Source: Idiomarina xiamenensis 10-D-4 (lineage in GTDB: Bacteria; Pseudomonadota; Gammaproteobacteria; Enterobacterales; Alteromonadaceae). Taken from it: a DNA stretch of 64,000 nt. Position numbers and translations under genes: made by a program. Where the stretch lies: positions 1 to 64,000 of the forward strand of contig NZ_AMRG01000016.1 of the NCBI RefSeq assembly GCF_000299895.1. The letters are read 5' to 3'. Of this stretch, positions 1 through 8,921 are shown piece after piece. The stretch's first letter is position 1. Every line of letters starts with the position of its first letter. The notes under the pieces are model-generated. The model ran no database searches and was not told where the DNA came from. It saw only the letters and a program-made list of their open reading frames with translations.

Positions 1-36
1 AAAAGTCAACTGCTCTACCAACTGAGCTAACAACCC
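1..36 (-). tRNA. tRNA-Lys (TTT), 5' part only
   Basis: The reverse strand reads GGGTTGTTAGC, then a D-arm and an anticodon arm ending in CTTTT at the window edge. Only the first 36 nt of the tRNA are present, but the full TTT anticodon is visible. It is nearly identical to the complete tRNA-Lys at 73-148. The visible difference is in the acceptor stem (GGGTTGT here, GGGTCGT there), so the pairing 3' strand, outside the window, should carry the matching change. It lies 36 nt downstream of the other copy and is probably co-transcribed with it. Confidence 0.9.
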
Positions 37-72
37 ACAACATATTTCAGGAAGCATCTTCAGTAAAGGAAC

Positions 73-148
73 TGGTGGGTCGTGCAGGATTCGAACCTGC
101 GACCAATTGATTAAAAGTCAACTGCTCTACCAACTGAGCTAACGACCC
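73..148 (-). tRNA. tRNA-Lys (TTT)
   Basis: This is a complete 76-nt tRNA on the reverse strand. The acceptor stem GGGTCGT pairs with ACGACCC, the D-loop has AGCTCAGTTGGTAGAGC, the anticodon loop is CTTTTAA (TTT, lysine), the T-arm has GGTTCGAATCC, and CCA is encoded at 73-75. It sits just downstream of cpoB, as tRNA-Lys does in several gammaproteobacteria. Confidence 0.97.
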
Positions 149-197
149 AATCCCTTCACGTCGATAATTAGACGCTTGTTGTTACAGCAGGAATGCT

Positions 198-242
198 GTT
201 GCAACGGCGGCATAGTTTACTGAAATAACGCCGCGTTGCAAC
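198..242 (-). promoter_or_regulatory. Candidate tRNA-Lys promoter overlapping an inverted repeat
   Basis: Read leftwards, TTGCAA (241-236), a 16-nt spacer and TAAACT (219-214) could be the -35 and -10 boxes. A GC-rich discriminator follows, as is usual for stable RNA promoters. The same stretch is an imperfect inverted repeat (GTTGCAACGGCGGC at 198-211 against GCCGCGTTGCAAC at 230-242). It could instead be a hairpin at the end of the tol-pal-cpoB transcript. No U-tract follows it, so I favour the promoter reading only weakly. Confidence 0.4.
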
Positions 243-294
243 CCTAATTTATCCTAAATTGAATCGTTTGCTTACTAAACGAGCGAATTGGTGA

Positions 295-1071
295 TTAAAG
301 CTTCGATAAACGCTTTTTCGCCAGACCTGCTTCGGTGCTATCGCCATACTGTTCGACGACTTGTTGATAGAAGCTACGAGCCACATCGTTGTTTTGCTGT
401 TGCTCAGCAATCACACCCAATTTGAGCAAACAGTCACCACGCTTATTACTGTCAGGGTGCTCATCAACCACGGTCTTAAACTCGCTGGTTGCGGCATCAT
501 ATTCACCTTTAGCAAATAACAATTGGCCTAGCCAATAATGTGCATTGGGAATATAAGTCGACTGCGGAAAACGCTTAATAAATTCACGAAACTCTGGAAT
601 AGCTGCGTCATAACGCTTGTCTTCTAGCACCAATTTTATCGCGTGATCATAAGCCTCATTCTCGCTTAAGTTAGCGGAATAGTTGACCTGATTAGTGGTT
701 GACGATTGACTGCTGCTAGTGCCGTTATCTAACTGGCGGGTATCGACACTGACATTGTTGTTAACGCCAGCGGCGGGCGCTGCGCTCAAGCGTCGGTCGA
801 TTTCTTTATACAGTTCACGCTGACGTTGTAGCAACTGCTCTAAACGGTAGGCGTGCTCTTCGGTGATGCCACGTAAATCGGCGACATCCTGTTGCAAGCT
901 GTTCACTTTTTGCAGCAGCGAAATCTGCGCTTCATTACGCGCTTCAAGCATGCGCTCTAAATCGCCAATACGCTGTTCAAGCGACGAGCCGTTAACACTG
1001 GAGACAGGCGCAGGATCGGCAAGCGCCGACCCTGCGACCATGACCAGAACTGCCGTTAAGGTCTTTTTCAT
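295..1071 (-). CDS. cpoB: Cell division coordinator CpoB (YbgF), Tol-Pal associated
   Basis: This is a 258-residue periplasmic protein. It has a signal peptide (MKKTLTAVL..., likely cleavage after ALA near residue 18), an N-terminal coiled coil (about 30-95), a Ser/Thr/Gln/Asn-rich linker (about 100-130), and TPR repeats over the last 120 residues, starting at SENEAYDHAIKL. The length and domain order are those of CpoB. In E. coli it binds TolA and links outer-membrane constriction to septal peptidoglycan synthesis by PBP1B. It is the last gene of the tol operon and follows pal by 9 nt. Confidence 0.95.
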   Translation of the reverse strand: MKKTLTAVLVMVAGSALADPAPVSSVNGSSLEQRIGDLERMLEARNEAQISLLQKVNSLQQDVADLRGITEEHAYRLEQLLQRQRELYKEIDRRLSAAPAAGVNNNVSVDTRQLDNGTSSSQSSTTNQVNYSANLSENEAYDHAIKLVLEDKRYDAAIPEFREFIKRFPQSTYIPNAHYWLGQLLFAKGEYDAATSEFKTVVDEHPDSNKRGDCLLKLGVIAEQQQNNDVARSFYQQVVEQYGDSTEAGLAKKRLSKL

Positions 1072-1080
1072 GATACTAAC

Positions 1081-1614
1081 TTAGTAAACTAATACCGCAC
1101 GACGGTTTTTAGCGTATGCCGCTTCGGTAGACGCTTTCACCATCGGTTTTTCTTCACCGTAAGAAACGGTCGATAACTGTGAACTACGAACACCCAAGTT
1201 TTGTAGGTATTCGCTAACCGCTTTAGCACGACGCTCGCCCAACGCAATGTTGTATTCTGGAGTACCGCGCTCGTCAGTGTGACCTTCGATAACGATACGA
1301 ACCGATGGGTTCTTCACTAAATAGTCGGCATGTGCAGCCAGCAGTTCAGCGTATTCAGACTGTACGTTTGAATCGTCAAAAGCGAAATACACGGTATGCT
1401 CTTTGCGCATTTCTTCGTATTTTTCCTGACGAATTTCTTCAGGTGATTTTGCACGTTCAGCAGAACCTACCTGAACACCAGACTGACCAGACTGCTGGTT
1501 AGTAGTTTGTTCTGAGCCAGAACCTGATTCGCTTTGCTGGTTTGAGCTACATGCAGCCAGTGTCACCATCGGCAGAGCAATAGCCAGACTTTTAAGCAGT
1601 TTATTAAGTTGCAT
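1081..1614 (-). CDS. pal: Peptidoglycan-associated lipoprotein Pal
   Basis: The 177-residue protein has a lipoprotein signal ending in the lipobox LAAC (lipid-modified Cys22). A Gln/Ser-rich tether follows, then an OmpA-like domain from about residue 70. The peptidoglycan-binding signature GHTDERGTPEYN...GERRA is intact, including the Asp and Arg that hold diaminopimelate. It sits in the inner leaflet of the outer membrane, binds peptidoglycan, and is handed on by TolB. An AAAAGG ribosome site precedes the ATG. Its position between tolB and cpoB is canonical. Confidence 0.97.
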   Translation of the reverse strand: MQLNKLLKSLAIALPMVTLAACSSNQQSESGSGSEQTTNQQSGQSGVQVGSAERAKSPEEIRQEKYEEMRKEHTVYFAFDDSNVQSEYAELLAAHADYLVKNPSVRIVIEGHTDERGTPEYNIALGERRAKAVSEYLQNLGVRSSQLSTVSYGEEKPMVKASTEAAYAKNRRAVLVY

Positions 1615-1660
1615 CCTTTTTATTCCTTTTGTCTGTTACAAATCCGCGATTTTAGGCCCA

Positions 1661-3013
1661 TCACATGAACGGTGACCATGATGGCGACTTAACCTCACCA
1701 TCTTTGGCCGGTAAGCGCGCCTTAAAGCGACCATCAACGGACACCAGCGCCAGTACCTGACGATTTTGGTGCGTCGTGCTGTAAATGATCATGCTGCCAT
1801 TCGGCGCCAAGCTTGGCGACTCATCCAAAGTAGTCTGAGTCAGCACTTGCATGGTGCCGGACGGGTATTCCTGTTTCGCAATGTTATAGTTACCACGGGT
1901 ACGGTTTACCATTATGACTGACTCACCGTCCGGTGCAACTGTCCCGCCCAGGTTTTGTTCACCGTCAAATGTCATACGGCGAACATCACCTGATAGTAAA
2001 TCTACGCGATATAACTGCGGTCTGCCACCTCTTTCTGAGGTAAACACAATAGATTTGCCATCAGGTGTCCAACTTGGCTCGGTATCGATAGCCCGATGAT
2101 TGGTCACACGTTGCATTTCGCGAGTGGCCAAGGTCATCACATAAATTTCAGGATTACCGTCCTTAGATAATACCATAGCGAGTTTTTTGCCATCTGGCGA
2201 GAAAACCGGATTACCATTAATGCCAGCGAACGAGGTGATACGTTCGCGCTTGGTGGTATAGATATCCTGAATAAAAATTTCGGGGCGTTTATTCTCGAAT
2301 GAGACATACGCTAACTTGTTGCCGTCTGGCGACCAAGACGGTGACATTAACGGTTCATTGCTGCTTAGCAGTACTTTCTCGTTATAGCCATCATAGTCGG
2401 CAACGACCAAGTGATGAGGGCGCTCATCGTCGTAGTTCACCGACACGTAGGCAATGCGTGTCATAAAAGCGCCACGCTGACCGGTCAAGGCTTCGTAGAC
2501 GACGTCCGAAATCCGGTGCGCATACTGGCGGAACTGATCACCATCGATGACACTACTACGAGCATCTAGAATATGATCGTTGCTCTGCACCAATTCGCCG
2601 TTTTGCAACATCTGTGCTTTACCGCCGGTAATTTGGCCTCGCAACACATCGATGAGCTGAAACTGCACCATATAGCGATCAATCGAATACTCCTCAATGG
2701 AACCGACCAATACCGCTTCCACGCCCATCGATGCCCACGACGAATAATCCATCTGCTGGTCACTAGCCGGTTGCTGTGGCATGGCCGCGGTCGGGATCGG
2801 GTTAAACTTGCCGCTACGCATCAAGTCCGCAGCGATGACATCGGTCAGCCCCGCGGGCGCTGGACCTGTACCTTTCCATTTAAACGGCACCACCGCGATG
2901 GGTCGAGCACTATCGATACCCTCTGTGATCACAATTTCCAGCACGCTGGCACGCGCGACTTGCATTGTCATCAGGGTAACCCCTGCCATTAGCAATAAAA
3001 ACCACTTTTTCAT
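1661..3013 (-). CDS. tolB: Tol-Pal system beta-propeller protein TolB
   Basis: A 450-residue periplasmic protein with a signal peptide (cleavage probably after ARA near residue 22). The N-terminal TolB domain spans about 23-165. A six-bladed beta-propeller follows, with repeated motifs such as [27 protein letters not shown] and [14 protein letters not shown]. TolB shuttles between Pal at the outer membrane and TolA at the inner membrane. Length and repeat number are normal. It lies 47 nt upstream of pal. Confidence 0.97.
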   Translation of the reverse strand: MKKWFLLLMAGVTLMTMQVARASVLEIVITEGIDSARPIAVVPFKWKGTGPAPAGLTDVIAADLMRSGKFNPIPTAAMPQQPASDQQMDYSSWASMGVEAVLVGSIEEYSIDRYMVQFQLIDVLRGQITGGKAQMLQNGELVQSNDHILDARSSVIDGDQFRQYAHRISDVVYEALTGQRGAFMTRIAYVSVNYDDERPHHLVVADYDGYNEKVLLSSNEPLMSPSWSPDGNKLAYVSFENKRPEIFIQDIYTTKRERITSFAGINGNPVFSPDGKKLAMVLSKDGNPEIYVMTLATREMQRVTNHRAIDTEPSWTPDGKSIVFTSERGGRPQLYRVDLLSGDVRRMTFDGEQNLGGTVAPDGESVIMVNRTRGNYNIAKQEYPSGTMQVLTQTTLDESPSLAPNGSMIIYSTTHQNRQVLALVSVDGRFKARLPAKDGEVKSPSWSPFM

Positions 3014-3056
3014 GACACCCTTTCCACCTGCATAAACTCCGTCTAGGTTAACCAGC

Positions 3057-4001
3057 TTAATTGGCCTGGTTAAGCTTAGTTGGAGCCACCGTTAACTGAA
3101 TATTTTTGAACAGCGCCGCGACTTCTGGGTCATCTGGCATCGGGAACGTACCGATTTGATTGACCGCGGTCACCGTTGAGCGACACAAGTTGGTATCGCC
3201 ATTACCTTGAACGTCTATGACAAAACCACTTGTGGCAAGGTTCAATTGCACCACACATTCCTTACCAATGTCATTAGACGACAAACGTAAGCGTGACATA
3301 ATTTGCCGCTGAATGATCGCCATATACTTCTCTTTTTCGCTTTGCATACGTTGCTGACGAGCTTGGTTGCGAGCCGCCATTTCTTCCGCTAATTCTTTTT
3401 GCAACTGCGCTTCGCGTTCGGCTTGGCGACGCTGTTCCTCCTCACGACGCTTGCGCTCTTCTGCAGCCTTACGTTCCGCTTCTTCACGCGCTTTACGTTC
3501 CGCCTCGGCTTTACGCGCGGCTTCTTCTTCGCGTTTACGCTTTTCGGCAGCGGCTTTCGCTGCTTGCTCTGCTTCTTTACGCTGCTGTTCCAATTTTGCA
3601 GCTTCTTGCTTAGCCTGTTCCGCTTCTCGCTTAGCTTGTTCACGTGCCGCTTGCTGCTGCCGCTCCAGTTCAGCAGCCTCACGCTGTTCACGTTCACGGG
3701 CTTGCCTTGCCGCTTGCGCACGGCGCTCTAATTCAGCGATGCGACGTTGCTCGGCTTGTTCTTTGTCGCGCTGCTGCTGCTGGATCTTCTGCACTTGCTG
3801 CTCGACCGCCGAGGCATCCACCGCGACCGCCTCAACAATCGGTTGTTGGTCTGGCTGCGGATTGTCCGCCGAAATTTCCAGCGTAGGAGCATCCGGCGTG
3901 AACTCAAAGCTCACCAATAACACGGCGGCAATGACGCCGTGCACTACTAACGATTTAAGCCACGCTAAGCCGGTCCCGCCGGTCTGTGCTGATTTAGCCA
4001 C
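3057..4001 (-). CDS. tolA: Tol-Pal energy-transducing protein TolA
   Basis: A 314-residue inner-membrane protein with one N-terminal membrane segment (about 10-32). Residues 75-225 are a long Ala/Lys/Glu/Arg/Gln-rich helix that spans the periplasm. The C-terminal globular domain has two cysteines (KECVVQL and TNLCRS), matching the usual disulfide. TolA carries proton-motive-force energy from TolQR to TolB/Pal. The helical part is compositionally biased and gives long spurious frames on the other strand. Confidence 0.94.
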   Translation of the reverse strand: MAKSAQTGGTGLAWLKSLVVHGVIAAVLLVSFEFTPDAPTLEISADNPQPDQQPIVEAVAVDASAVEQQVQKIQQQQRDKEQAEQRRIAELERRAQAARQAREREQREAAELERQQQAAREQAKREAEQAKQEAAKLEQQRKEAEQAAKAAAEKRKREEEAARKAEAERKAREEAERKAAEERKRREEEQRRQAEREAQLQKELAEEMAARNQARQQRMQSEKEKYMAIIQRQIMSRLRLSSNDIGKECVVQLNLATSGFVIDVQGNGDTNLCRSTVTAVNQIGTFPMPDDPEVAALFKNIQLTVAPTKLNQAN

Positions 4002-4004
4002 GAT

Positions 4005-4436
4005 TTACTGTTCCGGATTATCTGTCATTAAGCCGACCGATGGTACGCCTGCGCGCTGCAGAAAAACCATCAGTTGTACTACTTGGTTATAAGATACCGC
4101 GCCATCACCATTGACCACTACCGGCGTTTCTGGCTCTACTTGCAGGTGGGCAGCAACCAGTACCGCTAACTCCTGCGCGCTCATCGGTGCTTCTGGATCG
4201 TCGGCAATATTCAAAAAGTACTCACCGTCGCGATTGACCGATGCCACCATTGGCGGTTTGCTGTCTTCCGATAGCGGTTTAGCCGAGGCTTTCGGCAGCT
4301 CAACTTTGACGCCCTGAGTGATCAACGGTGCGGTCACCATAAAAATGATCAATAACACCAACATCACGTCGATGTAGGGAACCACATTGATTTCCGCGAC
4401 CGGACGACGACGGCGACGTGGTGGTGCCATTAGCAT
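4005..4436 (-). CDS. tolR: Tol-Pal proton-channel subunit TolR
   Basis: A 143-residue ExbD/TolR-family protein. An Arg-rich N-terminus (PPRRRRRPV) is followed by one membrane helix with the essential aspartate in VPYIDVMLVLLI (Asp23), then a periplasmic domain. With TolQ it forms the proton channel that drives TolA. The start follows the tolQ stop by 2 nt; a second ATG two codons in is equally possible. Confidence 0.96.
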   Translation of the reverse strand: MLMAPPRRRRRPVAEINVVPYIDVMLVLLIIFMVTAPLITQGVKVELPKASAKPLSEDSKPPMVASVNRDGEYFLNIADDPEAPMSAQELAVLVAAHLQVEPETPVVVNGDGAVSYNQVVQLMVFLQRAGVPSVGLMTDNPEQ

Positions 4437-4438
4437 GG

Positions 4439-5143
4439 TTACACTCCTTCGCCTGTGCTTGGTTGTTTTTTCCCGGCCAACGCCTGACGCTGTAAAATCG
4501 CGATAAACTCATCCATAAAGTTAATATATTGGTTATCGATTTTCTCTACGCGATGACTAAATCGGTTATACGCGATAACCGCCGGAATCGCCGCGAATAA
4601 ACCCATCGCGGTAGCGATCAAGGCTTCGGCAATGCCGGGGGCGACCATCGCCAAGGTTGCCTGTTGCACCGCACCAAGGGCGATAAAAGCGTTCATGATA
4701 CCCCACACGGTACCGAACAAGCCGATATAAGGACTAATTGAGCCAATGGTTGCCAAGGTGGTGAGATTAGCTTCTAGTTTGTCGGTTTCGCGCGAATGAG
4801 CAATACGCATGGCACGATAACTGGCTTCAAGAGTTTCCTGTGGACTAGCATCGTTATTTCGTAACCGCGCGAACTCTTTAAAACCGGCATGGAACAGGAG
4901 TTCTAGCCCTGTCGCATTGTGTGCCCGCGCCGAAATTTCCTGATATAAGCGCGCTAAATCGACGCCCGACCAAAAGCGGTCTTCAAATTTAAGTGCTTCT
5001 TTGCCGGCCGACTTCAGTACTTTGCCACGTTGGAAGATCAGCATCCAACCTAACACCGACATCGCCAATAACAGCAACATCACTAATTTAACCAGTAAGC
5101 TGGCTTGTAAAAACAAGTCAATAAACGATAATTCAGCTTCCAC
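4439..5143 (-). CDS. tolQ: Tol-Pal proton-channel subunit TolQ
   Basis: A 234-residue MotA/TolQ/ExbB-family protein with three membrane helices (roughly 15-38, 135-157 and 170-192) and a large cytoplasmic loop between the first two. It assembles as a pentamer around TolR to use the proton gradient. The start codon lies inside the end of ybgC (11-nt overlap), which implies translational coupling. Confidence 0.96.
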   Translation of the reverse strand: MEAELSFIDLFLQASLLVKLVMLLLLAMSVLGWMLIFQRGKVLKSAGKEALKFEDRFWSGVDLARLYQEISARAHNATGLELLFHAGFKEFARLRNNDASPQETLEASYRAMRIAHSRETDKLEANLTTLATIGSISPYIGLFGTVWGIMNAFIALGAVQQATLAMVAPGIAEALIATAMGLFAAIPAVIAYNRFSHRVEKIDNQYINFMDEFIAILQRQALAGKKQPSTGEGV

Positions 5144-5549
5144 GCCGTAATTCCCCTAAAATTTCCGCGGGCATGGCAACCGCCCGCATCGCTTTATTAT
5201 CTACGCAAGCCGCTTTAACTTGCGCCTGGCACAATAGCTTACCATGCTTATCCAGCACCTGTTGCTGAAAAACCACCGAAGCTCGACCTAATTTCGTGAC
5301 GACAACAGTCACACTTAGCTCATCATTAAACCGTGCTGGTGCTTGCAAATCCAAATCAACATGCCTGACCACGAACGCGACCTGTTGTGCTAACCAGGTG
5401 TCTTGCTCAATCCCTAGACTACGTAACCATTCTGTCCGGGCTCGCTCAAGAAATTTGAGATAATTGGCATAATAAACGATGCCACCAGCATCGGTATCCT
5501 CGTAGTAGACCCTGATTGGCCAACAAAAAGTTCCATGTTTTGTCATCAT
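5133..5549 (-). CDS. ybgC: Tol-Pal associated acyl-CoA thioesterase YbgC
   Basis: A 138-residue hot-dog-fold thioesterase of the 4-hydroxybenzoyl-CoA thioesterase family. The signature [20 protein letters not shown], with the catalytic Asp in the YEDTDAGG stretch, is near the N-terminus. YbgC hydrolyses short or medium acyl-CoA thioesters and is nearly always the first gene of the tol operon, although its role there is unclear. Either of the first two Met codons could be the start. Confidence 0.95.
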   Translation of the reverse strand: MMTKHGTFCWPIRVYYEDTDAGGIVYYANYLKFLERARTEWLRSLGIEQDTWLAQQVAFVVRHVDLDLQAPARFNDELSVTVVVTKLGRASVVFQQQVLDKHGKLLCQAQVKAACVDNKAMRAVAMPAEILGELRRGS

Positions 5550-5803
5550 TTATTCCAGTTTTACAACAATTTACTAAATAGTAAAAATCACTGCTTATGC
5601 GATAGTTTTGCATAAACCAGCAAAAAACAGAGCTGTTCAAATAAACACCAGAGTTTTTTTTATGCTTAACAAATACTCAGAGCATCACAACCAACTGATA
5701 TATAAGAGATTCAACAATTATTCAGCAATTTTATGATGTTTTTTTAAACAAACGATTTTTTTAATCATAAAAAAAACTAATCCGACTCTACAATTTTTCT
5801 CGG
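5550..5803. other. AT-rich intergenic region upstream of the tol operon
   Basis: This stretch should hold the leftward promoter of ybgC-tolQRAB-pal-cpoB. It is very AT-rich, with several A and T runs at 5740-5780. I could not assign -35 and -10 boxes with confidence. A perfect 16-bp palindrome, TTTACTAAATAGTAAA (5570-5585), lies 20 nt upstream of the ybgC start and could be an operator. No open reading frame here looks real. Confidence 0.5.
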
Positions 5804-5831
5804 TTGATAGGACGTCATCTTGGCTTATAAT
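5804..5831 (+). promoter_or_regulatory. Strong sigma-70-type promoter for the candidate sRNA
   Basis: TTGATA (5804-5809) and TATAAT (5826-5831) are separated by 16 nt and face right. The -10 box is a perfect consensus and the -35 differs at one position. No protein gene begins downstream on this strand before the terminator at 5918-5944, so the promoter most likely drives a small RNA starting near 5838. Confidence 0.7.
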
Positions 5832-5837
5832 GCACAA

Positions 5838-5944
5838 CATCAGATTTGAAGAGATTGGTTGTCACTTCTTCTGTATTGTTCCCTGGATTTAACTTCCTTC
5901 TTGTTGTTCTGTAGTTTGCCCGCGCTTTGCGCGGGCTTTTTTTT
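5838..5944 (+). ncRNA. Candidate small RNA (about 107 nt), no family recognised
   Basis: The unit has a near-consensus promoter at 5804-5831, no credible reading frame, and a strong intrinsic terminator ending in eight T residues at 5944, 2 nt before the ruvB stop codon on the other strand. The body has C/U-rich stretches (CACTTCTTCTG, TTCCCTGG, CTTCCTTCTTGTTG) that would be single-stranded and complementary to AGGAAG-like ribosome sites. A weak GAAGA/TCTTC hairpin lies near the 5' end. These are hallmarks of Hfq-dependent trans-acting sRNAs. It does not match Spot 42, RyhB, FnrS, OmrA or 6S as far as I can recall. The transcription start is inferred. Confidence 0.6.
5918..5944 (+). terminator. 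Intrinsic terminator of the candidate sRNA
   Basis: GCCCGCGC (5918-5925), loop TTT, GCGCGGGC (5929-5936) and eight T residues (5937-5944) form a perfect 8-bp GC stem with a U-tract on the plus strand. In the leftward direction no T-run follows the stem, so it is not primarily a ruvB terminator. Confidence 0.85.
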
Positions 5945-5946
5945 AC

Positions 5947-6966
5947 CTATTGATCGCTATCGTTGAGCGTTGGCGTTAGGCCAAAATGACGGTAGGCATG
6001 TGGCGTTGCAATGCGACCGCGAGGGGTACGCTGTAAGAACCCCTGCTGAATCAAATAGGGTTCTAACACATCTTCAATGGTGTCTTTTTCTTCGCCAATG
6101 GCAGCAGCCAAATTATCTAAACCGACCGGCCCACCTAAAAACTTTTCCATGATTGCCAGCAACAACTTGCGATCCATATAGTCGAAACCAGCGCCATCCA
6201 CATCAACCATATCCAACGCCGCCGCCGCCACTTCTGCGGTAACTCGGCCATCACTACGTACTTCGGCATAGTCGCGCACACGGCGTAGCAAACGGTTAGC
6301 AATACGTGGCGTACCACGAGAACGCCGTGCGATTTCACTGGCTCCGGCATTATCCATATCGACTTGTAGATAGCGCGCCGAACGCGCCACGATATCGGTG
6401 AGTTCACTGACTTGATAAAACTCTAATCGCTGAACAATGCCAAAACGATCGCGTAAAGGCGAGGTTAAAGCGCCAGCACGGGTGGTCGCGCCGATTAGCG
6501 TGAACGGTGGTAAATCCAGTTTTATGGAACGCGCCGCCGGTCCTTCACCGATCATAATATCCAGCTGATAATCTTCCATCGCCGGATACAAAATCTCTTC
6601 AACCACTGGACTTAAACGATGTATCTCATCGATAAAAAGTACATCGTGCGCTTCAAGGTTAGTCAACATCGCTGCCAAGTCACCGGCTTTTTCAAGTACC
6701 GGCCCAGAGGTGGTGCGAATATTGACATCCAATTCATTGGCAACAATATTGGCAAGTGTGGTTTTACCCAAACCTGGTGGTCCAAAAATCAACAAATGAT
6801 CGAGCGCTTCTTGGCGCTGCCGGGCGGCCTCAATAAAAATTGCCATTTGCTCAACCACATGGCTTTGGCCGGTATAATCGGCGAGCTTTTTCGGCCGGAT
6901 GGCGCGATCAACCCATTCGTCGTCACCTTGTGCGGCACCTTGAATGATACGGTCTGCCTCAATCAT
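5947..6966 (-). CDS. ruvB: Holliday junction branch-migration ATPase RuvB
   Basis: A 339-residue AAA+ motor with Walker [10 protein letters not shown], Walker B FIDEIHRL, the sensor region [12 protein letters not shown], the arginine-finger area SPLRDRFG, and a C-terminal winged helix (about 260-335). RuvB hexamers pump DNA through the RuvA-bound junction during recombinational repair. Length is standard. It is the last gene of aspS-yebC-ruvC-ruvA-ruvB, 9 nt after ruvA. Confidence 0.98.
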   Translation of the reverse strand: MIEADRIIQGAAQGDDEWVDRAIRPKKLADYTGQSHVVEQMAIFIEAARQRQEALDHLLIFGPPGLGKTTLANIVANELDVNIRTTSGPVLEKAGDLAAMLTNLEAHDVLFIDEIHRLSPVVEEILYPAMEDYQLDIMIGEGPAARSIKLDLPPFTLIGATTRAGALTSPLRDRFGIVQRLEFYQVSELTDIVARSARYLQVDMDNAGASEIARRSRGTPRIANRLLRRVRDYAEVRSDGRVTAEVAAAALDMVDVDGAGFDYMDRKLLLAIMEKFLGGPVGLDNLAAAIGEEKDTIEDVLEPYLIQQGFLQRTPRGRIATPHAYRHFGLTPTLNDSDQ

Positions 6967-6975
6967 AATCGCTAC

Positions 6976-7596
6976 CTATGCCATCGACTTTAACGCCTGA
7001 CGGATGATCTCTTCGCTACTCATACCGTCGTTAGCTACCGTTTTAACCGCTTTTTCGGCCTGCGCCGCTTTGTAACCTAATGCTAGCAAAGCACTTAACG
7101 CGTCGCCACGACTATCGCTGCCTATCAAGGTTGTGCCAAGTTGTTCGTTATCGGCAGGCATAGCATCGGTCGCCGGTGTCGCCATCAGCGGCAGATCTTT
7201 TAAGCGATCTCGCATTTCCACCACTAAGCGCTCGGCGGTCTTTTTACCCACACCGGGTAACTTCACCAAGCTCGCCACATCACTTTGTTGTATGACCATG
7301 GTGAACTGCTGTGCCGACATACCGGACAGTATTGTCAGCGCTAATTTAGGCCCGACGCCTTGCGCCTTAATCAATTGCTGAAACAGATGGCGTTCTAACG
7401 GTGTGATAAAGCCATACAATAATTGTGCATCTTCACGCACCACAAAATGCGTTAAAACCGTAACCTCGGCGCCCGTGTCTGGTAATTGATAAAAACAACT
7501 CATGGGCATTTGAATGTCATAACCGACACCCTGTACGTCAACCACAATATGGGGCGGTTGCTTACTGCTTAACAGCCCGCGAATATGAGCAATCAC
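6976..7596 (-). CDS. ruvA: Holliday junction-binding protein RuvA
   Basis: I start it at a GTG at 7596, giving a 206-residue protein beginning MIAHIRGLL, which matches the family's usual N-terminus. AAGGA lies 9 nt upstream. A longer in-frame extension to 7653 has no family support. The OB fold spans about 1-62, two helix-hairpin-helix motifs follow ([11 protein letters not shown] and [13 protein letters not shown]), and domain III at the C-terminus contacts RuvB. RuvA tetramers hold the four-way junction open. Confidence 0.95.
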   Translation of the reverse strand: MIAHIRGLLSSKQPPHIVVDVQGVGYDIQMPMSCFYQLPDTGAEVTVLTHFVVREDAQLLYGFITPLERHLFQQLIKAQGVGPKLALTILSGMSAQQFTMVIQQSDVASLVKLPGVGKKTAERLVVEMRDRLKDLPLMATPATDAMPADNEQLGTTLIGSDSRGDALSALLALGYKAAQAEKAVKTVANDGMSSEEIIRQALKSMA

Positions 7597-7612
7597 AACG
7601 CTACTTCCTTTA

Positions 7613-8146
7613 TTAACGCAGGCGCCTCGACGCACGTGTGCGGCTCTGCGCACCTGCTTGGTTGATCAGACTTTGTTGAGTATGAGCATGACACAAAGCA
7701 ATAGCCAATGCATCTGCGGCATCCGCTTGTGGTTTTTTACTGAGCTTTAATACCGCCATCACCATGTGTTGTACCTGAGCTTTGTCAGCACCGCCGCGTC
7801 CCACTACCGCTTGTTTGACTTGCCGCGCGGCATACTCAGAGACCACTAGGCCAGCGCTGGCCGCGGCCACAATAGCCGCACCGCGCGCCTGTCCCAGCTT
7901 TAATGCAGAGTCAGGATTACGCGCCATAAATACTTGTTCAATGGCAAATTGCTGCGGTTGAAACTGAGTGATCAACTCACTGACGCCGTCGAAAATACGT
8001 TTTAGGCGTTCGGCTAGGCTAGTATCGGCAGTGCTCGCGACGCGAATACAGCCGCTAGCAATGTAGTCAAAGCGCGCACCTTGCTGACGGATAACACCGT
8101 AGCCGGTTACGCGCGATCCCGGGTCAATCCCGAGGATGACGTTCAT
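7613..8146 (-). CDS. ruvC: Holliday junction resolvase RuvC
   Basis: A 177-residue RNase-H-fold nuclease with the four acidic catalytic residues in their motifs: Asp8 in GIDPGSR, Glu in FAIEQVF, and the two Asp of the C-terminal [12 protein letters not shown]. RuvC dimers cut the junction symmetrically. Its ATG overlaps the yebC stop (ATGA at 8143-8146), indicating coupled translation. Confidence 0.97.
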   Translation of the reverse strand: MNVILGIDPGSRVTGYGVIRQQGARFDYIASGCIRVASTADTSLAERLKRIFDGVSELITQFQPQQFAIEQVFMARNPDSALKLGQARGAAIVAAASAGLVVSEYAARQVKQAVVGRGGADKAQVQHMVMAVLKLSKKPQADAADALAIALCHAHTQQSLINQAGAQSRTRASRRLR

Positions 8147-8898
8147 GATGACAGTTGCTCAAAAATCTCATCACTGATGTCGGCATTATGATACACATCT
8201 TGCACATCATCTAAGTCTTCTAAAACATCGATCAGCTTTAAAAACGTAGTCGCCGTATCAATGTCTAATTCCGCTTTAGTGGCTGGCACTTGTGTTACTT
8301 CGGCGTGACTGGCGTGTAAACCAGCGGCATCCAGCCCGTCTTTAACCTGACCAAATAGTTCTGCAGTGGTAAACACGTCTAAGCTACCATCGTCATAGCT
8401 AACAACGTCTTCAGCACCGGTTTCCAATGCCACTTCCATCACCTGATCTTCGTCAACGCCGGCATCGGCACTAAAACTGATCACCCCACGCTTACTAAAC
8501 AAATAAGCAACCGAACCGTCGGTGCCCAAATTGCCATTGTGCTTAGAAAAAGCAAAGCGAACCTCGGATACCGTACGGTTACGATTATCGGTCATACACT
8601 GCAATAATACAGCCACCCCACCCGGACCATAGCCCTCGTAGGTCAGTTCTTCGACGTTGTCGCCGTCAAGTTCACCTGAACCGCGCTTGATCGCGGTATC
8701 AACGGTGTCACGCTTCATATTATTAGAAAGCGCTTTGTCCACAGCGGCTCGTAGGCGCGGGTTGGTTTCCGGCTCAGGACCGCCCTCACGCGCTGACACG
8801 GTAATTTCCCGAATCAGCTTAGTGAAAATTTTGCCGCGCTTGGCATCTTGCGCGGCTTTGCGATGTTTGATGTTAGCCCATTTGGAATGTCCTGCCAT
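8143..8898 (-). CDS. yebC: YebC/PmpR-family regulatory protein
   Basis: A 251-residue TACO1/YebC-family protein with the characteristic N-terminus [22 protein letters not shown]. Members are described as transcriptional regulators (PmpR) and, more recently, as translation factors that relieve ribosome stalling at proline-rich stretches. The YebC type commonly accompanies ruvC in gammaproteobacteria. It lies 23 nt after aspS. Confidence 0.95.
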   Translation of the reverse strand: MAGHSKWANIKHRKAAQDAKRGKIFTKLIREITVSAREGGPEPETNPRLRAAVDKALSNNMKRDTVDTAIKRGSGELDGDNVEELTYEGYGPGGVAVLLQCMTDNRNRTVSEVRFAFSKHNGNLGTDGSVAYLFSKRGVISFSADAGVDEDQVMEVALETGAEDVVSYDDGSLDVFTTAELFGQVKDGLDAAGLHASHAEVTQVPATKAELDIDTATTFLKLIDVLEDLDDVQDVYHNADISDEIFEQLSS

Positions 8899-8921
8899 TA
8901 ACTTCGCTCCTTTGCTGGCGG

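Noticed and set aside
3367-4092. Long rightward reading frames (up to about 240 codons) opposite tolA
   Set aside because: They lie antisense to the Ala/Lys/Glu/Arg repeats of TolA and translate to Ser/Ala/Arg- or Leu/Phe-rich low-complexity sequence. No ribosome site or family resemblance was seen.
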